From Catenibacillus sp964565805 (GTDB lineage: Bacteria > Bacillota > Clostridia > Lachnospirales > Lachnospiraceae): a stretch of DNA of 40,007 nt. Of this stretch, positions 7,328 to 13,982 are shown in pieces. How positions within the stretch are numbered: the first letter of the stretch is position 1; every line of letters begins with the position of its first letter. The stretch is taken from contig CAZMGH010000023.1 in NCBI GenBank assembly GCA_964565805.1, positions 1 through 40,007 on the forward strand. Direction: 5' to 3'. The translations under genes were made by a program, and so were the position numbers. The notes under the pieces are model-generated. The model made no database searches. It was not told the DNA's origin and worked only from the letters and a program-made list of their open reading frames with translations.

Positions 7328-7361
7328 AAAAGGGTGTTGCTGTCACTGGCAGCACCCTTTT
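7328..7361 (+). terminator. intrinsic terminator between the cyclase and BKACE genes
   Basis: AAAAGGGTGTTGC (7328-7340) pairs with GCAGCACCCTTTT (7349-7361), with one G-U pair and an 8-nt loop. The right arm ends in TTTTGT. This would lower or stop read-through into the lyase gene, so the BKACE gene may be expressed at another level or have its own promoter. Confidence 0.65.
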
Positions 7362-7374
7362 GTACAAATCATGG

Positions 7375-7396
7375 GCGTCAAAATACCTTTTGACGC
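7375..7396 (+). repeat. hairpin with motif ACCTTTTGACGC upstream of the BKACE gene
   Basis: GCGTCAAAA (7375-7383) and TTTTGACGC (7388-7396) form a perfect 9-bp stem with loop TACC. The 12-mer ACCTTTTGACGC (7385-7396) is the exact reverse complement of 8488-8499, just after the zinc-ribbon gene, so the two genes lie between inverted copies. Confidence 0.5.
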
Positions 7397-7429
7397 TCCG
7401 ACCATATCATAACAAGGAGAGAAAAGATC

Positions 7430-8281
7430 ATGGATAATAAAGCATTAAAAAATAAGACCATTATTACCATCGCACCTACTGGCGCATGGCCAAAAAAAGA
7501 AAATAACCCTGCTGTTCCTATGACTCCGGAAGAAATCGCGGAAGACGTATATGCCTGCTGGAAAGCCGGGGCTGCGATAGCTCATCTTCATATGAGAGAT
7601 GACGAAGGCAACGGAACGATGGACAAAGAAAAGTTTAAAAAGACTGTTGAACTGATCAAAGCGCACAAGGACTGCGATATTGTATTAAATCTTACAACCT
7701 CCGGCGACCTTCACGCAACAGATGAAACCCGTCAGGCGCACTTAAAAGAGTTAAGCCCTGAGATGGCTTCCTATGACTGTGGTTCCATGAACTGGTTAAA
7801 CAGCAGCCTGTTTTTAAATCCTCCTGCATTTCTTGAAGAGCTGGGCGCTACTATGCAGGAATATAATGTAAAACCTGAAATCGAAGCTTTCGATCCTGGT
7901 ATGATCGCTAACGCGGCTTACTACGTAAAGAAAGGTGTTCTTAAAACACCTCTTCACTTCCAGTTCTGCATGGGCTGCGCGAATGGTATCCCAGGCTCTG
8001 TAAAGAACCTTGTATTTATGAAAGAAACCATGGATCAGCTTTGCCCTGGTTCCACATGGTCCTGCTTCGGCGTTGGCCACAGCGCTATGGAGATCATGTA
8101 CGCTGCGATCGCTATGGGCGGCCACATTCGTGTAGGTATGGAAGACAACGTTATGTTTGCTAAAGGCCAGCTGGCTGAAAGCAATGTTCAGTTTGTTGAA
8201 AGAGCGAAACAGGCAATCGAACTGTTTGGCCGTCAGGCGGCGACTCCTGATGAAGCCCGCCAGATCCTTGGCCTGGAATAA
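7430..8281 (+). CDS. BKACE-family beta-keto acid cleavage enzyme, likely triacetate acetoacetate-lyase
   Basis: This 283-residue protein belongs to the DUF849/BKACE family (3-keto-5-aminohexanoate cleavage enzyme type). These zinc-dependent enzymes react a beta-keto acid with acetyl-CoA to give acetoacetate and a new acyl-CoA. Metal ligands are visible in AAIAHLHMRDDEG (His52, His54), with NLTTSG and, near the C-terminus, GVGHSAMEIM and GGHIRVGMEDNV (catalytic-site Glu). The ribosome binding site is CAAGGAGAGAAAAGATC. With 3,5-dioxohexanoate as substrate the products would be acetoacetate and acetoacetyl-CoA. Acetoacetyl-CoA is the direct substrate of the hbd product encoded 1.5 kb downstream. 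Lysine fermentation (kce) is less likely because the other lysine-pathway genes are absent here. Confidence 0.82.
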   Translation: MDNKALKNKTIITIAPTGAWPKKENNPAVPMTPEEIAEDVYACWKAGAAIAHLHMRDDEGNGTMDKEKFKKTVELIKAHKDCDIVLNLTTSGDLHATDETRQAHLKELSPEMASYDCGSMNWLNSSLFLNPPAFLEELGATMQEYNVKPEIEAFDPGMIANAAYYVKKGVLKTPLHFQFCMGCANGIPGSVKNLVFMKETMDQLCPGSTWSCFGVGHSAMEIMYAAIAMGGHIRVGMEDNVMFAKGQLAESNVQFVERAKQAIELFGRQAATPDEARQILGLE

Positions 8282-8293
8282 TCGGCGAAGATC

Positions 8294-8482
8294 ATGAGCT
8301 GGGGAGCGCTGTACTTCTATTATAAGTGCCCTGAGTGCGGCAAGCTGTTTAAGTACGCCACAGACCTGATCCCTGAGTTTGGGGATGATTTTGGCAAATG
8401 CCCGGCCTGCGGCGCTATGGGAAACTACGTTAAGGAAGGCGCCCGCACAAAGGACGATCTTTTGTATGAAGAAATCGAGTGA
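8294..8482 (+). CDS. small zinc-ribbon protein downstream of the BKACE gene
   Basis: This 62-residue protein has two CXXC knuckles, CPECG (about 14-18) and CPACG (about 36-40), separated by FKYATDLIPEFGDDFGK, and an acidic C-terminus. The spacing is that of a rubredoxin-like or zinc-ribbon fold that binds one Zn (or Fe). It starts 12 bp after the BKACE stop with only a weak ribosome binding site (GGCGAAG), so translation is probably coupled. I know of no established function. Its position suggests a partner of the lyase, for example a metal carrier or structural subunit. Confidence 0.7.
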   Translation: MSWGALYFYYKCPECGKLFKYATDLIPEFGDDFGKCPACGAMGNYVKEGARTKDDLLYEEIE

Positions 8483-8487
8483 TACCA

Positions 8488-8542
8488 GCGTCAAAAGGTT
8501 ATGTGGGCTGCGCTTGCGCAGACAAGCATAACTTTGGGACGC
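8488..8542 (+). repeat. imperfect long hairpin containing GCGTCAAAAGGT
   Basis: The outer arms GCGTCAAAAGGTTATG and CATAACTTTGGGACGC pair with two mismatches and a G-U. Inside is the perfect stem CTGCGC-TT-GCGCAG. A further near-copy, ACCTTTGGACGC, lies at 8550-8561. The element follows the zinc-ribbon stop directly. It may stabilise the 3' end of the mRNA or be a remnant of a small mobile repeat. Confidence 0.5.
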
Positions 8543-8590
8543 GAAAAACACCTTTGGACGCCTTCATCATTGAATAAATAAAAATGCATA

Positions 8591-8635
8591 AAAGCCCTTG
8601 GCTGTGGGGAATCGCTCATAGCTGAGGGTTTTTGT
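8591..8635 (+). terminator. intrinsic terminator of the catabolic cluster
   Basis: The stem around CCCTTGGCTGTG (8596-8607) and CATAGCTGAGGG (8617-8628) uses several G-U pairs and is followed by TTTTT (8629-8633). It separates the BKACE/zinc-ribbon genes from the butyrate operon. The rest of 8636-8762 shows no gene; it holds another short GCGTCAAAG motif at 8662-8670. Confidence 0.65.
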
Positions 8636-8762
8636 GATGAAAGACGGAGCAGCAATTCAAAGCGTCAAAGACGGACTGAAGCCGGAGGTCCTTAGTGTTT
8701 GAGAGAACCCTCTGGATTTTGATAATATCTTAACGTGATTTTTTCTCTGTAACGTATAAAAA

Positions 8763-8780
8763 TTGACAAAATTATAACAA
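8763..8780 (+). promoter_or_regulatory. candidate Rex (redox repressor) operator upstream of crt
   Basis: TTGACAAAATTATAACAA matches 11 of 14 fixed positions of the Firmicutes Rex consensus TTGTTAA-N4-TTAACAA, with the correct 18-bp length. Rex represses crt-bcd-etf-hbd operons in clostridia when NADH is low, and this site lies 118 bp before crt and 31 bp upstream of a likely -35 box. Binding is inferred. Confidence 0.55.
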
Positions 8781-8810
8781 AAAAGCGTCAATTATTTTGC
8801 AGGATTTATA

Positions 8811-8839
8811 TTTACTTATGAAGGTTAATATTGTAAAAT
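8811..8839 (+). promoter_or_regulatory. likely promoter of the butyrate operon
   Basis: TTTACT at 8811-8816 and TAAAAT at 8834-8839 are 17 bp apart. The transcript would start about 35 nt before the crt start codon. The TTGACA within the Rex-like site at 8763 has no fitting -10 at 17 bp. Confidence 0.5.
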
Positions 8840-8880
8840 AATGCTTAGAGTAAATTCCAGAAAGAGAGGAAGTTAAAAAA

Positions 8881-9657
8881 ATGTCAAATGTTTTATATGA
8901 AGTCAAGGGCAATGTTGGTATTCTTACCATCAGCCGTGAAAAAGCATTGAACGCATTAAACTCTGAAGTCCTCGAAGATTTAAACGCAGCCTTGGATGCT
9001 GTTGATCTTGAGGAAATCCGCTGCCTTATATTAACAGGAGCTGGACAGAAGTCTTTTGTTGCCGGTGCTGACATTGGCGAGATGAGCACACTGACAAAAG
9101 CAGAAGGTGAAGCTTTTGGTAAAAAGGGCAACGATTTATTCAGAAGAATTGAAACATTCCCGATCCCTGTTATTGCAGCAGTGAATGGATTTGCTCTGGG
9201 CGGCGGCTGCGAGATTGCCATGAGCTGTGATATTCGTATCTGCTCTGATAATGCCCAGTTTGGCCAGCCAGAAGCAGGGCTTGGTATTACACCGGGATTT
9301 GGCGGAACACAGAGACTTGCCCGTTTAGTTTCTCCGGGTATGGCAAAACAGCTGATCTATACTGGGAGAAATATTAAAGCAGACGAAGCTTACCGCATCG
9401 GTCTTGTAAACGCTGTATATACGCAGGAAGAACTCCTGCCCGCAGCTGAAAAGATGGCAGCAACCATTGCTAAAAATGCTCCGATTGCTGTTCGTCACTG
9501 CAAGAAAGCCATCAACGATGGCCTTCAGGTAGGTATGGATGAAGCCATTGTTATCGAAGAAAAACTGTTTGGCGACTGCTTTGAAACTCATGATCAGGTG
9601 GAAGGCATGAGCGCGTTTCTTGAAAAACGTAAAGAGAAAAACTTTATCAATAAATAA
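8881..9657 (+). CDS. crt: 3-hydroxybutyryl-CoA dehydratase (crotonase)
   Basis: This is an enoyl-CoA hydratase/isomerase family protein of 258 residues that dehydrates 3-hydroxybutyryl-CoA to crotonyl-CoA in butyrate formation. The oxyanion-hole segment FVAGADIGEM and catalytic residues Glu111 (GGGCEIAMSCD) and Glu131 (FGQPEAGLGITPGFGGTQRLARL) are present. It starts behind AGAGAGGAAGTTAAAAAA. hbd, bcd, etfB and etfA follow in the same direction, so the 3-hydroxybutyryl-CoA assignment is well supported. It is the first gene of the operon. The thiolase gene (thl) often found in front of crt is absent. Confidence 0.93.
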   Translation: MSNVLYEVKGNVGILTISREKALNALNSEVLEDLNAALDAVDLEEIRCLILTGAGQKSFVAGADIGEMSTLTKAEGEAFGKKGNDLFRRIETFPIPVIAAVNGFALGGGCEIAMSCDIRICSDNAQFGQPEAGLGITPGFGGTQRLARLVSPGMAKQLIYTGRNIKADEAYRIGLVNAVYTQEELLPAAEKMAATIAKNAPIAVRHCKKAINDGLQVGMDEAIVIEEKLFGDCFETHDQVEGMSAFLEKRKEKNFINK

Positions 9658-9730
9658 GCTTAATGATACCCGAGGCAGCCAGGTTTTCGGCTGAGTACAG
9701 GGAGAATCCAAAATTCAGGAGGTTTTTATT

Positions 9731-10582
9731 ATGTTAAACAAAGTATTTATCGTTGGCGCAGGTCAGATGGGTCTGGACATTGGCCAGGTTATGGCAAAAG
9801 CAGGCATGAAGGTAACATTCAGAGATATAAGTGATGAGATCCTTGCAAAGTCCATGGCTAAGTTAAACAAGGGCCTTGACAAGCAGGTAGCAAAAGGAAA
9901 GATGGATGAAGCACAGAAAGCGGCCATCCTTGCAAACATTTCCACAACAACAGAGCTTGCTGCCGCTGCTGACGCAGACCTGGTTCTTGAAGCTATTGTA
10001 GAAAATATCGAGATCAAGAAAGACCTGTTTAAAGAGTTGGATGGCATCTGCAAACCGGAGTGTATTTTTGCGACAAATACATCCTCTATCTCCATTACAC
10101 AGATCGCTGCCGCTACAGACAGAGCAGATAAGTTCATTGGTATGCATTTCTTCAATCCCGCAACAGTGATGAAGCTGGTTGAGGTTATCCGCGGACTTCA
10201 TACATCTGATGAAACATTTAAGACCATCTATGATCTTTCCGCTGAAATCGGCAAAGATCCTGTTGAAGTTAAGGAAGGCCCTGGCTTTGTTGTAAACCGG
10301 ATCCTCATTCCTATGATCAACGAAGCAGTTATGGTTCTTGAAGAAGGACTTGCTTCCGCGGAGGATATTGATAAGGCTATGAAACTTGGCTGCAATCATC
10401 CGATGGGCCCCCTTGCTCTTGCTGACCTGATCGGCCTTGATACATGCTTACATATTATGGATGTATTCTACGCTGAAACATGTGATTCCAAGTACAGAGC
10501 TGCCCGCCTGTTAAGACAGATGGTTCGCGGCGGCAAACTTGGTCGTAAGACTGGTGTAGGTTTCTTCGATTACACAAAATAA
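9731..10582 (+). CDS. hbd: 3-hydroxybutyryl-CoA dehydrogenase
   Basis: The enzyme reduces acetoacetyl-CoA to 3-hydroxybutyryl-CoA with NAD(P)H. It is 283 residues, typical for clostridial Hbd. GAGQMG (9-14) forms the nucleotide site and catalytic His139 lies in MHFFNPATVMKLVEVIRG with Glu151. The C-terminal dimerisation domain includes GPGFVVNRILIPMINEA and ends in GRKTGVGFFDY. The ribosome binding site is TCAGGAGG, 8 bp before the ATG. It lies 73 bp after crt. It is distinct from the longer paralogue at 5226, which has HFWNP in place of HFFNP and a C-terminal extension. Confidence 0.94.
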   Translation: MLNKVFIVGAGQMGLDIGQVMAKAGMKVTFRDISDEILAKSMAKLNKGLDKQVAKGKMDEAQKAAILANISTTTELAAAADADLVLEAIVENIEIKKDLFKELDGICKPECIFATNTSSISITQIAAATDRADKFIGMHFFNPATVMKLVEVIRGLHTSDETFKTIYDLSAEIGKDPVEVKEGPGFVVNRILIPMINEAVMVLEEGLASAEDIDKAMKLGCNHPMGPLALADLIGLDTCLHIMDVFYAETCDSKYRAARLLRQMVRGGKLGRKTGVGFFDYTK

Positions 10583-10663
10583 ATCCGTGTGAAACAGTAA
10601 AGTCCTCTTTTATGGAGTGAATGTAGCTGTTTTGATACAGTCAGATGAACATGATAATTTTAA

Positions 10664-10699
10664 AGACAGCCACAGGGAAGCCATGCCCTGAGGCTGTCT
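10664..10699 (+). other. strong intercistronic hairpin between hbd and bcd
   Basis: AGACAGCC (10664-10671) and GGCTGTCT (10692-10699) enclose a second stem CAGGG (10673-10677) with CCCTG (10686-10690). There is no T-run, so it is more likely an mRNA processing or stability element than a terminator. The 208-bp hbd-bcd gap also holds a smaller GC-rich dyad near 10701-10760 and no other gene. Confidence 0.6.
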
Positions 10700-10790
10700 G
10701 TATCCCTGTCCGGGGATGGTCATGTTTTCGTGCCGACGGCTCTTACCCGGGCGCGGCATATTTAATAATGAAAATATGGAGGAAGATTAA

Positions 10791-11942
10791 ATGGATTTCG
10801 CATTAGATAAGAAACATGAGATGGCCAGAACTCTTTTCAGAGATTTTGCCGAAAAAGAAGTAAAGCCACTGGCTCAGGAAGTTGACGAAACCGAAGTATT
10901 CCCTAGAGGAACCGTTGATAAGATGGCTAAATACGGTTTTCTTGGGATTCCTGTTCCAAAGGAATATGGCGGACAGGGCTGCGATCCCCTTACCTATGCT
11001 ATGTGTGTAGAGGAGCTTTCCAAAGTTTGCGGTACTACAGGCGTTATCGTATCCGCCCATACATCTTTGTGTATTGACCCGATCTTAACTTATGGTACAG
11101 AAGATCAGAAAAAGAAATACCTTCCAAAACTTGCTTCTGGTGAATGGCTCGGCGCATTTGGCCTTACTGAGCCCGGCGCTGGTACAGATGCCCAGGGACA
11201 GCAGACGAAAGCTGTTCTTGACGGCGACGCGTGGGTATTAAACGGTTCTAAGTGCTTCATTACTAATGGTAAAGAAGCAAATGTATACATTATCATCGCT
11301 GTTACCGGTACAATCGAAAAGCGGGGCAGAAAACAGAAAGAGATTTCCGCCTTTATCGTAGAAAAAGGTACACCGGGATTCACTTTTGGTACAAAAGAGA
11401 AGAAGATGGGTATCCGCGGTTCATCCACCTATGAGCTGATCTTCCAGGATTGCCGTATTCCTAAGGAAAACATCCTTGGACCTAAGGGCAAAGGCTTTAA
11501 CATTGCCATGCATACTCTGGACGGCGGCCGTATCGGTATCGCTGCTCAGGCTCTTGGCCTTGCGGAGGGCGCTCTTGAAGCTACCATTTCTTATGTAAAG
11601 GAAAGAAAACAGTTCGGACGTTCCATCGCTCAGTTCCAGAATACACAGTTCCAGTTAGCTGATATGGCTACAAAGGTAGAAGCTGCCAAAAATCTTGTTT
11701 ATAAAGCTGCTATGGCAAAGGCTACTCAGAAAACCTACAGCGTGGAGGCTGCTATGGCAAAACTGTATGCGGCAGAGGTTGCTATGGAAGTGACCACAAA
11801 GGCTGTTCAGTTACATGGCGGTTACGGTTACATCAGAGAATATGATGTTGAACGTATGATGAGAGATGCAAAGATCACAGAAATCTACGAAGGAACATCC
11901 GAGGTTCAGCGTATGGTTATTTCTGGAAGCTTATTGAAATAG
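10791..11942 (+). CDS. bcd: butyryl-CoA dehydrogenase
   Basis: This 383-residue acyl-CoA dehydrogenase is very close to clostridial Bcd. It reduces crotonyl-CoA to butyryl-CoA and, together with EtfAB, bifurcates electrons from NADH to ferredoxin. Landmarks are EELSKVCGTTGVIVSAHTSL, the FAD-binding GLTEPGAGTDA and FITNGKEA, LDGGRIGIAAQALGLAEGA, and the catalytic base Glu367 in ITEIYEGTSEVQ. It starts behind GGAGGAAGATTAA. etfB begins 12 bp downstream. The soluble cytoplasmic complex helps build the ferredoxin pool used for energy conservation or hydrogen formation. Confidence 0.95.
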   Translation: MDFALDKKHEMARTLFRDFAEKEVKPLAQEVDETEVFPRGTVDKMAKYGFLGIPVPKEYGGQGCDPLTYAMCVEELSKVCGTTGVIVSAHTSLCIDPILTYGTEDQKKKYLPKLASGEWLGAFGLTEPGAGTDAQGQQTKAVLDGDAWVLNGSKCFITNGKEANVYIIIAVTGTIEKRGRKQKEISAFIVEKGTPGFTFGTKEKKMGIRGSSTYELIFQDCRIPKENILGPKGKGFNIAMHTLDGGRIGIAAQALGLAEGALEATISYVKERKQFGRSIAQFQNTQFQLADMATKVEAAKNLVYKAAMAKATQKTYSVEAAMAKLYAAEVAMEVTTKAVQLHGGYGYIREYDVERMMRDAKITEIYEGTSEVQRMVISGSLLK

Positions 11943-11954
11943 GAGGTACACATC

Positions 11955-12737
11955 GTGAAGATAATTGTTTGTTTAAAACAGGTACCAGATACAAAGGGTG
12001 GAGTTCAGTTTAATCCCGACGGTACACTTAACAGAGCTGCTATGCTCTCTATTATGAATCCGGACGATAAGGCCGGTCTTGAAGCTGCTCTTCGCTTGAA
12101 AGATCAGTATGGCGCTGAGGTTACTGTTCTGACTATGGGTCTTCCAAAGGCTGATGAGATGCTTCGCGAAGCTCTTGCTATGGGCGCTGATCATGCCATC
12201 CTTGTAACAGACCGCCTTCTTGCCGGCGCTGATACATGGGCAACTTCCAGCACTATTGCGGCAGCGATCAAGAAACTGGACTACGATCTGATCATTACAG
12301 GCCGCCAGGCAATTGATGGCGATACAGCTCAGGTTGGTCCTCAGATTTCCGAACATCTGGATATTCCTGTCATCTCCTATGCTCAGGATATTAAGATTGA
12401 AGGGGAAGATGTGATCGTACAGCGTCAGTTTGAAGACAGATACCATGTATTAAAAGCTAAGATGCCTTGCCTGATCACGGCCCTTTCTGAATTAAATGAG
12501 CCCCGCTACATGACACCAGGCGGAATTTTCGACGCATTTGAAAAAGAAGTTACAGTTTGGTCCCGTGCAGACCTGACAGAACTTGACGACGCAAACATCG
12601 GTCTGAAAGGTTCACCGACAAAGATTGCCAAGGCTTCCGATAAAGTAAGAAAAGGCGCCGGAGAAACTGTAAATCTTGACCCGGATGAAGCTGTTGCTTA
12701 CCTTATGGGCAAATTAGACGAAAAACATCTCATTTAA
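11955..12737 (+). CDS. etfB: electron transfer flavoprotein, beta subunit
   Basis: This is the EtfB partner of Bcd, 260 residues, of the bifurcating clostridial type. A GTG start at 11955 follows TAGGAGGTACACATC, overlapping the end of bcd, so translation is tightly coupled. Typical segments are MKIIVCLKQVPDT, LNPDD-like IMNPDDKAGLEAALRLKD, and ALAMGADHAILVTDR. GRQAIDGDTAQVGPQISEHL is the ETF beta signature. It binds the bifurcating FAD with EtfA. It lies between bcd and etfA. Confidence 0.95.
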   Translation: MKIIVCLKQVPDTKGGVQFNPDGTLNRAAMLSIMNPDDKAGLEAALRLKDQYGAEVTVLTMGLPKADEMLREALAMGADHAILVTDRLLAGADTWATSSTIAAAIKKLDYDLIITGRQAIDGDTAQVGPQISEHLDIPVISYAQDIKIEGEDVIVQRQFEDRYHVLKAKMPCLITALSELNEPRYMTPGGIFDAFEKEVTVWSRADLTELDDANIGLKGSPTKIAKASDKVRKGAGETVNLDPDEAVAYLMGKLDEKHLI

Positions 12738-12749
12738 TGAAAAGGAAAA

Positions 12750-13808
12750 GTGGTGAATAAGATGAATTTAGAAGAATATAAAGGCGTATTTATCTACGCT
12801 CAGCAGGTAGATAATGAATTATCCGGAATTTCATTTGAGTTACTTGGCAAGGCTAAAGATCTGGCAGCAGATTTAAACACAGACGTAACCGCGGTTCTCA
12901 TCGGTTCTGATGTTAAGAATCTTTGCGATGCCCTGGCTGAGTATGGCGCTGACAGAGTTATCGTTGTGGATGATCCTGAATTAAAGGTATACAAAACAGA
13001 GCCTTACGCACATGCCCTGGCTTCTGTTATTAATGAGTACAAGCCTGAGATCATGCTGGTAGGCGCAACAGCTATCGGCCGTGATCTTGGCCCCAGAGTT
13101 TCCGCTCGTGTTGTTACAGGTCTTACAGCAGACTGTACAAAACTTGAAATCGGCGATTTCCCATTAAATCCAGGTCCAAATCAGAAGCACAATCAGCTGC
13201 TTATGACTCGTCCTGCATTTGGCGGAAATACGATCGCTACCATCGCCTGCCCGGATAACCGTCCTCAGATGGCTACGGTTCGGCCAGGTGTTATGCAGCG
13301 CATCACACCTGTAAAGGGCGCTAAGGCTGAAGTGATTGAGTACAATCCCGGATTTACACCGAACAAGAACTATGTAGAAATTCTTGATGTAGTTAAGTCC
13401 GTTACAGATACGGTAGATATTATGGACGCTAAGATCCTTGTATCTGGCGGCCGCGGCGTTGGCAGCCCTGAAAACTTCAAGATCCTTGAGGATCTGGCAG
13501 AGGCTATTGGCGGGGAAGTCAGCTGCTCCAGAGCAGTTGTCGATAGCGGCTGGAAGCCGAAGGATCTTCAGGTTGGCCAGACAGGCAAGACTGTTCGCCC
13601 TCAGATCTACTTTGCCGTCGGTATTTCCGGTGCGATCCAGCACGTTGCCGGTATGGAAGAGTCTGATGTGATCATCGCCATTAACAAAGATGAGACAGCT
13701 CCTATTTTTGAAGTTGCGGACTACGGCATCGTAGGCGATCTGAACAAGATCGTTCCAAAGCTGACAGAAGCGATTAAAGAGTATAAGGCACAGAAGAACG
13801 CTCAGTAA
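12750..13808 (+). CDS. etfA: electron transfer flavoprotein, alpha subunit
   Basis: EtfA, 352 residues, is the last gene of the operon. The C-terminal FAD domain is clear: VSGGRGVGSPENFKIL, SRAVVDSGW, QVGQTGKTVRPQIYFAVGISGAIQHVAGM and AINKDETAPIFEVADYGIVGD. The start is uncertain: GTG at 12750, GTG at 12753 and ATG at 12762 are all in frame after AAAAGGAAAAG. The spacing favours one of the two GTG codons. No extra ferredoxin domain is fused to the N-terminus. A terminator follows at 13865. Confidence 0.95.
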   Translation: MVNKMNLEEYKGVFIYAQQVDNELSGISFELLGKAKDLAADLNTDVTAVLIGSDVKNLCDALAEYGADRVIVVDDPELKVYKTEPYAHALASVINEYKPEIMLVGATAIGRDLGPRVSARVVTGLTADCTKLEIGDFPLNPGPNQKHNQLLMTRPAFGGNTIATIACPDNRPQMATVRPGVMQRITPVKGAKAEVIEYNPGFTPNKNYVEILDVVKSVTDTVDIMDAKILVSGGRGVGSPENFKILEDLAEAIGGEVSCSRAVVDSGWKPKDLQVGQTGKTVRPQIYFAVGISGAIQHVAGMEESDVIIAINKDETAPIFEVADYGIVGDLNKIVPKLTEAIKEYKAQKNAQ

Positions 13809-13864
13809 TCCTGGCTTTTGATAAACCTGTCACAGGAGTAAAATTAGATATACGGTAAAGGAGA

Positions 13865-13897
13865 CACCCGGACGATGTATTTGTCCGGGTGCTTTTA
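13865..13897 (+). terminator. terminator of the butyrate operon
   Basis: CACCCGGAC (13865-13873) pairs with GTCCGGGTG (13883-13891) and is followed by CTTTTATATT. It lies 57 bp after etfA. Confidence 0.85.
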
Positions 13898-13926
13898 TAT
13901 TCCCTCAAAGCATATGTAACATTCTC

Positions 13927-13955
13927 TTCACATTCCTGACAGCAGATGGTACAAT
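13927..13955 (+). promoter_or_regulatory. promoter of the metallo-hydrolase/HAD-MarR pair
   Basis: TTCACA at 13927-13932 and TACAAT at 13950-13955 are 17 bp apart, about 20 bp before the ribosome binding site of the gene at 13983. Confidence 0.55.
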
Positions 13956-13982
13956 AGAAGAAAGTTAGGAGGTTGGTTTACT

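Noticed and set aside
5226..8281. Carnitine or lysine degradation as the role of the dehydrogenase plus BKACE pair
   Set aside because: Carnitine dehydrogenase with BKACE, and kce in lysine fermentation, are known pairings. Neither needs a PF04199 cyclase and an SDR next to them, and lysine aminomutase and kdd genes are absent. The phloroglucinol route explains all four enzymes.
7814..8551. Long open frame on the minus strand opposite the BKACE gene (also 6422-7060 and 17932-18642)
   Set aside because: They lie wholly or mostly within well-supported plus-strand genes, have no ribosome binding site and no recognisable family. They result from codon bias.
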